Of a stretch of DNA of 64,000 nt, positions 38,509 to 50,925 are shown piece after piece. This DNA comes from Cryptomeria japonica. Lineage: Eukaryota; Streptophyta; Pinopsida; Cupressales; Cupressaceae. How positions within the stretch are numbered: the stretch's first letter is position 1; every line of letters begins with the position of its first letter. The notes beneath the pieces are model-generated. The model was not told where the DNA came from. It did not search any database and saw only the letters and a list, made by a program, of their open reading frames with translations. The position numbers and the translations under genes were made by a program. The stretch lies in NCBI RefSeq assembly GCF_030272615.1, contig NC_081412.1:541900335-541964334 (forward strand), read 5' to 3'.

Positions 38509-39059
38509 TGTTAGAGTCACTGATGGACTCAATCTCCCAGGATCACCTACAAAACCAAGATCAACCTTTCACACAAGAGCAACAGAGAGTATGAATGCTA
38601 GAATATGGTGCAATAATTCAATAATGATATTATCACACTCAAAATGATACAATAATGATCAGCACTCCCTTGTACTGACAGAGCTGATATGAACTCATCT
38701 GAGTTAGCTCTAAAATTCACTCATAAGGGAGATGTGAGTGTTGATTATATAGCAAAATGTGGGCACACAATTCCAAGAGGAATAATAACTCCCAAATAAC
38801 CAAATTAGGTGGAAGTTGTGCCTACTTGGAAAATGCCAAACATGTGGCAAACCAACTCAGGTAGGGACAAACAAATGGTTATGGGGAGGTGGCAAATGAG
38901 TCCAAAAGAGGGTGTGACATTCAACCACCCAAATGTGGGTGTGAATGACACATGTAAATGTAGGACTATGCCTCGTGTCCTCACATAAACCATCCTAATA
39001 TAACCTAAGTATGCTTAATAATGTGTAGGAAAAATAAATATAAAAAACCTACACTAACA
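38509..39059 (-). repeat. 5' LTR (minus-strand sense) of nested element
   Basis: 551 bp, pairs with 34291-34841. Confidence 0.95.
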
Positions 39060-39597
39060 TAAGGAAGGATATATGTGAGATCAAGCAGAGATATACATGA
39101 AGACATCATTTGAAGGTGAAGTTAGGTTTTTGTAGAAGCATATCAGCATTACACCGGTACTGAATCCAGCATATGAAGATGCTATTTTGTGCAGTACATT
39201 CTCATTGGATTTAACCATCCAACTGTAGTCAGTGTGACTCCCATTTGTGTTTGAGCAGTGAGCTCTAGGCTGTTGGCCTTTCTGCATGTGCAGACCCCTC
39301 TTTGTACACTTACTATCTGCAGTAGTATCATCTGATTGTGGGTAAGGTTTCCCACCATGGTTTTTCCCCTTACAGGGTTTCCACGTACAAATATTTGTGT
39401 CATGTGTTGTGGTTGACTTTGTGGTTATGTTTCATGCATTAATTCTTACCGGTACAGCATTTCCTGTGAACACTGTTTACCGACACATTTAACTGTCTTA
39501 CCGGTATTAAGCATTAAGTTGGTTAATAAGATTTTGGTTTGAATTTATTAGACAACTAATTCACCCCCCACTCTCAATTGTCCCCAGGACCTACAAT

Positions 39598-39610
39598 TGG
39601 TATCAGAGCC
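39598..39610 (+). promoter_or_regulatory. Primer-binding site of outer Copia element
   Basis: TGGTATCAGAGCC, two bases after the 5' LTR, is the usual Met-tRNA-type site of plant Copia elements. Confidence 0.93.
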
Positions 39611-39655
39611 TAGTCCTCTTTTTTTTGCAGAAGTTTAACAACTTGAGGAGATCCA

Positions 39656-41074
39656 ATGTCTACTAATTATTTCAGAAAGGATAGTCCTAAACTTGATGGA
39701 ACCAACTATGGAATATGGAAAATTAGAATGGACACACATCTGAATTGCATTGGTAAAGACATCTGGGAAGTTACTAAGAATGGTTATACTGTTGTTGTAG
39801 TTGGTCAGCCTGCTCCTATTACTTTAGCTAAAGATGAAGAAAATGATTGCAAAGCAAGAGAAGCACTTTTGAGCGCATTATTAGATCAACAAATCATGGG
39901 ATTATCAGATAGATCTACAACAAAAGCCATTTGGGATCATTTGGAAACACTGAATGAAGGGGATTCCACAGTCAAAATTGCAAAACTTGAAAGCTTCCGA
40001 GTTAGGTATGAACATCTGAAAATGGAAGAAGATGAAAGAATTTCTGCTTTTATGGAAAGAGTAAATGAAATTGTTTTAGGTATCAAATGTTGTGGAGGAA
40101 CCTTGAGTGAAGATGAGATTGTTTCAAAAATCTTAAGAGGTTTGCCACCGGCATATAAAATGAAGGTTACTGCTATTAATGAGTTGAGAACAATGCCTAA
40201 TACATCAGTAACTAGGGATACATTGATTGGAAAACTTTCAGCTTTTGAAATTGAGGAATTTGGTCCTGTTGCTACTATAAAAACTGATTTGGCCTTCAAA
40301 GCATCAACATCATCTACTCCATCTTTTGACAAATCAGAATGGAGAGCCTTTTATGCAAGAGAACTTGAAGAAACCAGGAAGGAGAATGAAGAGCTTGAAG
40401 AACTTGAAGCACTATTTGCAAGAAAAATGCCAAAAGGTCCAATTGGAAGTAAGTATGAAGGTAAAGCACCCTTTAAATGTTTCAACTGCAATAAGATTGG
40501 TCATATGGCTTCAAGATGCCCTGATAGACATGCTAGACTAAGAGAAGAAGCTAGAAGGACATACAAACCTAATCCTGAATATCAGAGATACAGATTTAAG
40601 AAAAACAAAGATAAATCTTGTTACATTGATGATGAGGGTGTGACTGATGATTTTGATGAGGATCCAGCAGACAATGGATGGGTCTTTGTTGCTATAACAG
40701 AAGATCAACCGATACCTATTGCTCAACCGGTAGAACAAGCCCTAGCAACTAAAGTTGAATCAAAGGATGAATGGATTATTGACTCGAGATTCTCACATCA
40801 CATGACTGGAGACAAAAGCAAATTCTTGAAATTTCAAGAATACAATGGAGGTTTAGTAAGATTCGGAGATGACAAAGCCTGTTCAATCAAAGGTAAGGGT
40901 TCAATATCTCTTGATGGTAAACATAACACTGACAATGTTTACTATGTTGAAGGATTAAAACATAATCTTTTAAGTGTTGGTCAATTAGTTGAGAAAGGTT
41001 TTCAGTTACAATTTAAAAATGGAAAATGCAAAATCATGAATAGAACTGGTTTGGAAATTGCAACCGGTAATTAG
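39656..41074 (+). pseudogene. gag: Gag and protease of outer Copia element
   Basis: One open frame of 472 codons starting MSTNYFRKDSPKLDGTNYG, the usual Copia gag opening. The gag core includes DGTNYGIWKIRMDTHL, ALLDQQIMGL and LRGLPPAYKM. An intact CCHC zinc knuckle, CFNCNKIGHMASRC, lies at about 40479-40521. The protease segment WIIDSRFSHHMTGDKSKF (about 40773-40826) has Arg where the active-site Gly should be, so processing would fail. LLSVGQLVEKGFQL follows. The frame stops at TAG 41072-41074 and the same frame continues into integrase. It is the same frame as all downstream pol segments. Confidence 0.9.
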
Positions 41075-42052
41075 ACTAGAGGTAATATTTTTCATTTGAA
41101 TAACAGTGAAAAGGCATGCTTAATTGCACATATAGATGAAAGTTGGCTATGGCATAAAAGACTATGTCATGTAAATTTTGATTGCATGGTAAAAATCAGT
41201 ACTTCTAAGGCAGTTAGAGATCTACCTTAAATTATGAAACCTCAGAATACAATTTGCAAGGAATGTCAATTTGGAAAACAAGTTAGAACTAGTTTCAAAA
41301 GTATTCCAGAAAAATCCAATAATGCTCTTGATTTAATTCACACTGATTTATGTGGTCTGGCTAGAACTAAAAGCTTACAAGGTGATAGATATTTCATGCT
41401 AATTATTGATGATTATTCTAGAATGTGTTGGGTTACTTTTCTCAGGGAAAAATCAGAAGCACTTGGGAAGTTCAAACTATTCAAAGCAATGGTTGAAAAT
41501 GAAACCGATAAGAAAATTAAATGTTTAAGATCAGATCAAGGAGGAGAATTCACATCTAGAGATTTTAATACATTTTGTGAAGTAAATGGAATCAAAAGAC
41601 AGTTATCAGCACCTCGGACACCACAACAGAATGGAGTTGTTGAAAGGAAAAATAGAACTATTTTGGATGCAACAAGAAGTATGTTATTAGAAGCAAATCT
41701 ACCACATGTGTACTAGAGAGAGGTAGTAAGCACTGTTGTCTATACATTCAACAAAGTTCACATCAAAGGTGAAACTAGTAAAACCCCTCATGAACTATGG
41801 TTTGGTAATACTCCTACTCTTAAGTATTTCAGAATTTTTGGAAGTAAATGTTATATTAGAAGAGATGAGTATATTGGCAAGTTTGATCCTAGAAGTGATG
41901 AAGGAATATTTCTTGGTTATTCATCTAAGAGTAAAGCTTATAGATGCTTTAATAAAAGATTACAGAAAATTGTTGAGAGTATAAATGTAAAGATTGATGA
42001 ACAATTCAGAGGAATTTCAAGGTATATAGACTCTGAACCGGTAATAGAAATT
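41075..42052 (+). pseudogene. pol: Integrase of outer Copia element
   Basis: The GAG-pre-integrase zinc-binding motif shows as WLWHKRLCHVNF and CKECQFGKQ. The catalytic triad is intact: Asp in IHTDLCG, Asp in RSDQGGEF (about 41530) and Glu in QQNGVVERKNRT (about 41625-41660). [19 protein letters not shown] and [15 protein letters not shown] follow. Stops are TAA near 41228 and TAG at 41714-41716, the latter where Trp is usual (TGG to TAG). No frame change occurs. Confidence 0.9.
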
Positions 42053-43798
42053 ATGACAAATGAACCAACAATAAATCCACCGGTACATCTAGTTACTCCG
42101 GTATCATCAGAGGATACCATAGTAATTGAAGAACAACAACAGACTAAGACACCCAGGTATGTAACACTGAATCATTCTGAAGATCAGATAATTGGAAGCA
42201 AATTTAAAGGAGTCATGACAAGAGGAAGATTGGCAAATGAAGAAGTATGTCTTATTTCTCAAATTGAACCATTATCTATCAATGAGGCATGTGAAGATAA
42301 ATTTTGGATTAAAGCTATGGAAGAAGAATTAGGACAAATTGAGAAAAATAATACTTGGACATTAGTTCCCCAGCCTGAAAATAAAAATGTAATTGGAACC
42401 AAATGGGTATTTAGAAACAAACTCAATGAAGATGGTAAGGTTGTCGGGAATAAAGCAAGACTAGTGTGTAAGGGATATTCTCAGAAAGGAGTTGATTACA
42501 ATGAAACCTTTGCACCGGTAGCTAGAATTGAGGCAGTTAGATTATTCTTGGCCTTTGCAGCTCACAAGGATTACAAAGTTTATCAAATGGATATTAAATG
42601 TGCATTTTTGAATGGAGATCTTGAAGAGGAAGTCTATATTGAACAACCTGATGGATTTTCTTTAACAGATAACAATGATATGGTTTGCAAATTAAGAAAA
42701 GCTTTGTATGGACTAAAACAAGCTCCAAGAGCCTGGTATGCACGATTGGATAAGTATCTTTTAAAAATTGGTTTTACTAAAGGAAATGCAGATAGCAATC
42801 TATATTACAAAGTAACTAATGATGACATTTTGATTATGGAAGTATTTGTTGATGATATAATCTTTGGAGGAGAAGATGGATTATGCAAAGAATTTTCTCT
42901 TAAAATGCAGCATGAATTTGAAATGTCTATGATTGGAGAAATAAAATTCTTTTTAGGATTGCAGATTTTACAGACTGATAAAGGCATATTTTTGAGTCAA
43001 TCTAAGTACTTGAAAGAACTACTCAAGAAATTTGGGATGGAGAACTCTAAACCGGTAATCACACCTATGACTACAAATGACAAATTATCTCAAAGGGATG
43101 AATCTACACATGTTAATCCAACTAGATACAAATCTATGATAGGAGGTTTACTGTATTTGACACAAACCAGACCTGATATTATGAATGTAGTATATATAGT
43201 TTCTAGATTTTAGAGTAATCCCAAGGAAAATCATGAATCAGCAGTAAAAAGGATTTTCCGGTACTTACAAGGCACAACAAATCTTGGATTATGGTATCCT
43301 AAAGATGAAAATTTTGATCTATATGCATACACAGATGCAAATTGGGCAGGAGATGTGGATGATAGAAAGAGCACCACTGGAGAAGCATTCTTTCTTGGAA
43401 AGAGATTAGTTTCTTGGTTAAGTAAGAAACAGAGTTGTACATCTTTATCAACAGCAGAATTAGAATATGTTGCAGCAGCAACAAATTGTACACAGGTACT
43501 TTGGCTTAAGCAAATGTTGAAAGACATAAAGGTAAAATGCAAGGAACCTATTACTATATATTGTGATAACACTGCAGCAATTGATATATCTAAGAATCCA
43601 GTATTACATTCTAAAACAAAACATGTTTCTATCAAACTAAATTTTCTAAGGGAAAAAGTTGAAGAAAAGGAAATAAAACTGGTTTATGTGAATACTAAAG
43701 AATAGCTTGCAAATATTTTTACAAAACCTTTGCCTAAGGAAACTTTTGAGTATCTTAGAGATCAGCTCGGAGTCTTACCTCCACTGGTAGAGACTTAG
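42053..43798 (+). pseudogene. pol: Reverse transcriptase and RNase H of outer Copia element
   Basis: Almost complete. The RT region has [65 protein letters not shown] and the catalytic FVDDIIF (about 42847). [12 protein letters not shown] closes RT. RNase H has YTDANWAGDVDDRKSTTG, LSTAELEYVAAA and YCDNTAAI. Stops are TAG at 43211 and TAG near 43703, both where Gln is usual. The natural end is the TAG at 43796-43798. The frame is the same as gag throughout. Confidence 0.93.
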
Positions 43799-44165
43799 AC
43801 AGTTGATGATTGTCATCAACCGGCAGAATTAAATGGACAAATCTTTTATTCCGGTATTTGATGAGGAAGCTACTTCTCAGGGGGAGTAGTTGGTATATTG
43901 AATTGGTTGGTATTTTGTATGAACTTGACCTTTTTGTGACTTTGGCATTTGATGTCAAAGGGGGAGAGATATATGGAAAAACATTAAGGAAAAATATATG
44001 GAAAAATGCATTATCTTTTTTAGGAGAAATTGGTATTGTAAATAAATCTTTGTATAAACACATATTACTCCCAGGGGGAGAATTGGTTTTTGTACTTGGC
44101 ATTTCTATTTTGGCACTTTGATGGTTTTTCCATCTTGTGTTGCCATCAATGCCAAAGGGGGAGAT
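43799..44165 (+). repeat. Copia 3' spacer with repeated polypurine tracts
   Basis: Four GGGGGAG tracts occur (about 43880, 43962, 44077 and 44156). The last, CCAAAGGGGGAGAT at 44152-44165, directly precedes the 3' LTR and is the functional polypurine tract. Sequence after the earlier tracts (TTGGTATTTTGTATG, CATTTGATGTCAAA) resembles the start of the LTR, so the spacer looks like partial duplications of the tract/LTR junction. Confidence 0.75.
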
Positions 44166-45221
44166 TGTTGGTATTTTGGTATGGTTTTGTCATTGATGTC
44201 AACACCTGCTAAATACACCTACTTTGGAGATCTAGTAACATTCACCGGCAATCAGTAAACTGTTCAAACAATCACCGATATATGGTTAACCGGCAGGATA
44301 TAATGTTCGTCGGTACCTGCAATGACATGGAAGACACTTGGTAATGTCGAAGACATCATGTGGACACTTTTCCTTGAAGTAATATCATTGGTATATTCTT
44401 ATTTGCATATTTGCTTTTACCGGCAAATAGGTCCAGGTTATCTAGGGTTACACCGGCAGGTTTATCTTTTCCAGATCAGCATGGCACACTATGGAGATGA
44501 TTTATTATTGTTATAAAAGCATTAAGCCGACATGTTCAATCGGTTATTGTATCGGATATTGTATTATTTGTAAAATGTTTTATTGTAATATCTTGTAGAG
44601 CCGACCTACTAAAATTGAACTTAGGGTATGGTATAAATGTAAGATCTTATTTGTAAGATCAAATGGGGAATGTTATAAAAGATTTAAGGAAGGATATATG
44701 TGAGATCAAGCAGAGATATACACGAAGACATCATTTGAAGTTGAAGTTAGGTTTTTGTAAAAGCATATCAGCATTACACCGGTATTGAATCCAACATATG
44801 AAGATGCTATTTTGTGCAGTACATTCTCATTGGATTTAACCATCTAATTGTAGTCAGTGTGACTCCTATTTGTGTTTGAGCAGTGAGCTCTAGGCTGTTG
44901 GCCTTTCTGCATGTGCAGACCCCTCTTTGTACACTTACTATCTACAATAGTATCATCTGATTGTGGGTAAGGTTTCCCACCATGGTTTTTCCCCTTACAA
45001 GGTTTCCACGTACAAATATTTGTGTCATGTGTTGTGGTTGACTTTGTGCTTATGTTTCATGCATTAATTCTTATCGGTACAACATTTCTTGTTAACACTG
45101 TTTACCGACACATTTAATTGTCTTACCGGTATTAAGCATTAAGTTGGTTAATAAGATTTTGGTTTGAATTTATTAGACAACTGATTCACCCCCCCCCTCT
45201 CAGTTGTCCCCGGGACCTACA
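44166..45221 (+). repeat. 3' LTR of outer Copia element
   Basis: 1056 bp, TGTTGG...ACCTACA. Contains several ACCGGT/ACCGGC motifs and a run of eight or more C near 45188. The target duplication GCATA follows at 45222-45226. Confidence 0.95.
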
Positions 45222-45226
45222 GCATA

Positions 45227-46061
45227 CCCTGCAAAATGCTCTCAAACTTGGTCAATCTTGGTTGTAGAAAACCCAGTTGGATGCTCAAAAGAATTTGACG
45301 GCAGGCTGCATCACTCCATGGCATGTACTGATAAGAAAGCCTCTAACACTCTACAAACTTAACATCAATTGAACATCAAGTGTCACTTCATTCTTGGATT
45401 CCTCAAACTTCATTTCAGCATTCAAATACACCATGAAATTCTCTTGACCAAGACTACCTGGGAAATTTTTGCTTACGTGGTGCTACATAGCGACACACAA
45501 ATGGTTTGGCCAACTTAGCAACATGTTGGCCACTCACTGGGGCATTGGAAGGTTTATTTGCCTTTACAAAAGATAAAAAATTTTACGAACTGTCTGGGCC
45601 TTTATTTGTATACTCAAATTTTAATTATATAGTTAAAGTTAATTAAGTATAATTAATGAATAGATTGTAGTAAATTCATTCATGAATGATCGTTGGATGT
45701 TAGAAGATCAATGACAAAAGCTCTATTTTGGACCAAAGTTGTGAAGCATAACAAATATTAAGAATGTTTTCGGAAATCCGTGACACGTGTCGGTGTGACC
45801 AGTAGTGCTTATTAAAATTAATAAAACTTTGAGACTACATCAACTATTGTACGAATTGTACCATTTTTTCTTTGAGGGTTTTGATTAAGTGAAGTTTTCT
45901 TTGGACTTACTAGCTAGTAGCCAACCAGGGAGATTTCAGATTCAGAAACGAGATTGAGGGACACAACAGAGTCTGCCAGCACCAGTCTATGACTTGTGTA
46001 TTCGCCAGTGCAAATTCAAGATTCAAATTCTGGGTAAAATATCAAACACATATACTTTCAT
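45227..46061. other. Upstream region of unknown-family copy 2
   Basis: No gene seen. Ordinary AT-rich flank that leads to a TATA box and start codon. Confidence 0.5.
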
Positions 46062-46068
46062 TATAAAA
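46062..46068 (+). promoter_or_regulatory. TATA box, unknown-family copy 2
   Basis: TATAAAA about 75 bases upstream of the ATG at 46137, followed by AACCTAGGGTTT, which resembles a plant telo-box. The spacing fits a plant promoter. Confidence 0.5.
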
Positions 46069-48319
46069 CCTAGGGTTTAAGATTTACATTTTTGAGCTTG
46101 TGTAGATATAGCACCATCTTTTAACCATTACCAGTGATGGGCAAAACAAAAAGCACAGCAACAGGAAATATAGACTGTACCAAAGTAACCGAACTGGTTA
46201 AAACCTCATGTTTCACTGATGAATATCATGATATTTTTTATCCTGTGCTCCATGGTAAGAAGAAAACAACACAAATTAGATTTGCATTGCAGAATAAGTG
46301 GGAAACTAGAACTAAAAAGTTGGCAAATAGCACTAGAGGGTCAAATTGGAAAGTTTATAACCCTAAAATAGGAGTAGAAACAAACAAAATTGCATTGTGG
46401 GATGTTGGATTGGGACACATGATGTTACCTCAAGTTTTCCCTTGCCCAAAAATTGTCATGATGTGCGCCAATAATTATGATGAAAGTAGAAGAGCAATTG
46501 TTAATAAAAATACCCAAAAGGAAATTTTATCCATCATCGAGAAAGAATTTAAGAGTTTGTTAGACATAGGGCTTGGAGCAGAAAACTCAAACGTCCACAT
46601 TGACCTAGAAAAGCTTGCAGAGGAATATGAAGTTGTGAGTGAAGATGAGAAAGATAGATTTGTCAAAGGTATAACAATTGATGGTGTCAACTTGGATCAC
46701 AATCATAAGCCTCCTTATAATGTTGATACTTTTGTGCCATGGGTTAAGGATACTATTGCCCTGCTAACATTTTGTCTCAGATTGGAAAGTGATAGGATAG
46801 TGGGTGCAAGCCTTCTTCAAATGATATTTAATATCTATTGTATTCCTCAACCAGTCAGATATAATTTTATTGAACACATTGTTCAATCAATGCACAATCA
46901 ATTTGTAATGATTAAAGGAGGTATCTCTAAGACATTTAGGTTCACAACCTACTTGTGTCATCTTCTTCTAGCAAAATTTTATGGAATGTTCGAGACCAAC
47001 AAGCTTGAGATTCAGGTGTACAAGAAACACAAGGATAGAACAGTGGCTCCAATGTATGAATCGACGCCTAAGATAAGGATGCATGATAAAAGAGGGAACT
47101 ACACCCATTTTGTAGAATTCTTTTTGGCACCAATGTATCATGAAATTATAGACACTTTGATGTCTATATTGTCTATGTCTTGTAGAGATTGCATTCAACT
47201 CAAATCTAAAATACAATTGGTGGACTAGTTCCTCATGGAAGAATATACAGTGTTAAGGTTTTATGGAGCACGAGTACAACCCCACAAACTTCCAATACAT
47301 GTGACAGAGAGGATTTTTGCATTGGAATATGTATGGCAGATGGACACTGCAGATGAACTCTTCTATGGCCAGCAAAAGAAGACCATATTTCCTTTGTTAC
47401 CTTTCTCATGTGGAGGGTTCATATTTAAGAGAAAAGCATTTAATGTGGCACATAATTTTTTGGAGATTTTTAATTTTGATGTTGATAGTTACTGGTAGTA
47501 TGACCCATGCGAGGTCATCCTGAAAAGGCTTCGAAAGAATCTGAACTCTACAAGCAAATTTCAACATGAAGGTAAACCATTGCTAGAATTGTTGAAAAAC
47601 AGGGACTCCTGTGATGAGGTCAAAAAAGTAATGGAGGAAAATATCACTGACAAAAATATTTCAATAGAAGAATTGTCATCACAAATTATGGTACAGGGAA
47701 CAACAGAGCAGGGAAAACAAAATCAAAATGAAAATAGGAGGTCTGATAATTTCTACCAAAAAGCTGCTCATCCATCTACAAAAGCTATCCCACAAAACAT
47801 AAAGACAAATTGTGAGGACAAAAGGTGGAATAGAACCAAAATTACTTAGTTTTGGACTATGAGGAAGAATCTCAGTGAACCAAAGACCAGTGTAGATCTT
47901 GATGAAATCCCAGAGGATTTTGAATTTAGCAAATTGTGGAATAATGAGCATCCCAATGAAGCATATGATTAAAGCGATGAGGATGAGGATGAGGATGAGG
48001 ATGAGGCTAATGAGAATACCAATACCATAGCAACTCAAATAGTTACTGCATACTCTAGGTCTGCAATATTGAGCGAGTTTGTGAAAGAAAAATATACCAA
48101 AGGGGCAACCCTAATAGAAAATTTAGGTTATGAAGGTGGTGGTATAGGTCCCCGAGGAGAAGGCAAATGGACACCATTGTCGACGGAACTTATTCCAAGA
48201 AAAAGTGTTGAGACACCAATCATTGGAGGTGAATCATCGTGCAGGAAGGTAATACTCATAACCCTGCTTCTTATTTTGTTAAATCTTCAAATCTAGTTTA
48301 TGCAGACACTCAGATTCAA

Positions 48320-48570
48320 TCACAACCACTAGCAGAACAAGGTAATCATATTAGTGGTGAATCAAGTGCCAGTGCAAGTTCCACTGGTGGGAAATATGGG
48401 GATATTACCCACACTCATATTCAATCACAACTGAATATTGGTTGGTCATGGTGTTGAATCAAGTGCCACTGTCATTGGTGTGGATGGTACCAACACTAAG
48501 ATACATTCACAACTAGAAGATGTTATTGGTATTGAATCAAGTGCCACTACCACCGGTGAGGACGACATGG
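48320..48570 (+). repeat. Imperfect ~84-bp tandem repeat inside copy 2
   Basis: GGTGTTGAATCAAGTGCCACT... type units recur about three times (near 48357, 48452 and 48530). They encode repeated GIESSAT...QSQLE segments rich in Ser, Thr and Gly, a low-complexity linker. Confidence 0.6.
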
Positions 48571-49512
48571 GTACTAGTACTAGTTGTCATGAACAAGAGA
48601 AACAACAAGAAATCTCTCACAAGAGGCCAACTGTAGAAGATATTATACACTTACAAAATCCCATTGGCAGTGATCAAGGCAGTGTGAAGAAGCGAAAGGT
48701 TATGACAAAAATGGTGAGTAAAAAAAAAACTCTATCCATTGCCACTCCAAATCTATTGTTTGAAGCTTCAGAACAAACCCCTCAAAAGAGTCCAAAAACT
48801 CCACTTGCAAGTGACAGTGGGACAGGATTAGGAATGGGTGTTGTCAATCCTCAAAATGTATTAGTTATAAATGCAGGCATAGGTGGAGGTGTGTACATTG
48901 CTGCAAATGCTATTTCACCTTTCAAACATTCAATTGCATCAACAACCCCAAGTTTGCATTACAATACTTTGATGAATTTGTACAAAAATTAAATATGAAT
49001 AAAGAAAAATAGAGTAAATTGAAGTGGGATGCGACTACTATTGCTTCTAAGGAATGACCTGCATTGAATAGAGTAATTCCCACATATGACCCAAACAACG
49101 AAATGATGGAGTACATGGTTGTTGTGTCCCCGAATAATAATCAAAATGTACCATAGAGTCAGATAGATCGCTCTCAATTTCACGTTAGCACCTTCCATAT
49201 GAATTTTTCCAAAGTCAAAAATGTGGACAAGATTAATGTGTCAAAAAAGACCAACGAAGTGGTCTACACAACACTGGTCAAGATGGAGAGAGAGAAAAGT
49301 AAGTTGGTGAAAAGAATAGAAAAGTTATAGGCAAACCTAGAAAATGAGAAAGAAAAGAGGAAAGCAACAGATAACAAGTGGATTGAATTATAGAAAAGGA
49401 TAAAAAAATTTGACTCTGCATCAGCAATTACAAAGCACAAATAGATGGAGGCACAACTGATTGAACTAAACAAAAAATTGGCTGAAAGCAATAAAGAATT
49501 AGACAATGAAAA

Positions 49513-50925
49513 TGTTGGCATTGCATGAAGATTGCAATTATGAAGTATAGTGTTTCATTGATGTCAATAGTAACCGGTAATGAAGATGTATTAAAATCGG
49601 TAATGATGCAGTAAAGCAACCGATAGTAAAGCAGTGAAGGCAACCGGTAGTATTATTAAAGCGGAGTGATCAGTAGGTAACCCTAACTAGTTGATAAGTA
49701 GAACCCTAACCGATGGAGCTTGGAGAATCGGTTGTGATGATCTATTACCGAATGATGATCAGAGATGAAGATGCCATGTATGCATGATGCACGTGATGAG
49801 TTTCAAAGTGGTTTTGGCACGTAGAGATAACCGTTTATGTTGGGAATGATCAAATGCATAACATGAAGTGAAAAACATGTGATGAGTTATAGGATCCAAT
49901 GTGCGATGATCCAGGAGGGGTTGAAGTTTTCTAGAACAATGTGTAGTTGATTGCTATGTAATCTAACGGTCAAGATTGAACTGATATGTTTGTAATCTCT
50001 ATGAGATTTGTAGGTTTTGTGTTGTGTTACCAACCTATTGTATTTGCTTATAAGGTTGATGATCTGTTTCAATATTGTGTTGGAAAAATTGGTTAAGTGT
50101 GATTGTTGTTGAACCAGAAGGTGTGTCTACAGAATGTTGCGAAGGCAGATAGGAGCAGAAAAGGATTTGATTAAGCAAGGAAGTGTTATTACCAGATCAG
50201 CAAAGAACCTATTGTTCTCTAACCATTACAACAGTTAAATCCCCTAACAGAGTAAGCTTTAACAGGCTTCTTGTTTAAACCCTCTAATCAGGTGATCCAT
50301 TAGCTTGGATTTGAAATCCTCCATCGAGGTTACCTCTAACAAGGTATTACCTTTAACAAGGTATTGTAGGCAATCCCTTAACTAGGTGGTCCTTAACTGG
50401 ATCTGTTCTTAACAGGACATTATTGTATAAGCTTCTAACAAGGCTTGGCTCCTAACAGGGTAAACTTCAAAAGAGTTCAAAATACTTGTTGGTATTCATC
50501 CCCACCATGGTTTTTCCCATTTGGGTTTCCACGTGAAAAATCATTTTGCTAAGTCATGAATGATTTTGTGGATGTGTTTTTTATATGGTTGATATGAATG
50601 ATTGGTAAATCCACTTAGATATGTTTAGATGACCGAAATTGATCTGAAATGAGATATTACTGATATTAGTGAAGTGGTTTAATGTTTTGGTTAAATGGTA
50701 TTTAAGTTTCAGATATGTTGCATTGTGTCATTGATGTTTTGGTCAACCGATAAAGTTTGACAGTGTAGTTGCAATTTTTGATACAGTCATTAAACCGGTA
50801 TACTTTATGAGTTGATTCAGAGTTGAAATTTTGTTTGGTGAAAGTTTAGTTTATTTTCTATCTACTGATTCACCCCCCCCCCTCTCAGTAGTTTACCGTA
50901 TCCTTATAGTTTCATCATATTATCA
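49513..50925 (+). mobile_element. Probable solo LTR of a Copia-like element
   Basis: Begins TGTTGGCATTGCATG and ends near TATTATCA. It carries the same design as the outer Copia LTR: repeated ACCGGT/ACCGAT motifs (about 49570-49760), TTCCACGTG, and a C run with CTCTCAGT near the end (50873-50890). The flanks GAAAA and GAGAA are a poor target duplication. It interrupts the coiled-coil coding region of copy 2. The end and exact length are uncertain, because ATTATCAGAG at 50919-50928 also resembles a degenerate primer-binding site. Confidence 0.6.

Larger units (their letters stand above)
34291..39059 (-). mobile_element. Nested gag-protease-only Copia derivative (TR-GAG-like), minus strand
   Basis: Two 551-bp LTRs (34291-34841 and 38509-39059) start TGTTAGAGTCACTGATGG and end CTACACTAACA, with a perfect TAAGG target duplication. 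Read on the minus strand, a primer-binding site follows the right-hand LTR and a C/T-rich complement of a polypurine tract lies inside the left-hand LTR. The 3.7-kb interior has gag and a protease motif but no integrase, RT or RNase H, so it must have moved with help from a related element. This matches the plant TR-GAG class of non-autonomous elements. Confidence 0.88.
33767..39595 (+). repeat. 5' LTR of outer Copia element, split by a nested element
   Basis: The LTR is in two parts, 33767-34290 and 39065-39595, matching 44166-45221. Where the 3' LTR reads ACCGGC or ACCGGT, this copy often reads ACTAGC, ACCGAC or ACTGGT, consistent with methylated-cytosine decay. Confidence 0.93.
33767..45221 (+). 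mobile_element. Ty1/copia LTR retrotransposon with nested insertion in its 5' LTR
   Basis: LTRs begin TGTTGGTATTTTGGTATGG and end ACCTACA. A perfect 5-bp target duplication (GCATA), a methionine-tRNA-type primer site, one gag-pol frame in Copia order (gag, protease, integrase, RT, RNase H) and a polypurine tract complete it. After removal of the nested element the 5' LTR is 1055 bp against 1056 bp for the 3' LTR. The internal frame has five in-frame stops but no frameshift, so this is the youngest large element here. Confidence 0.95.
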
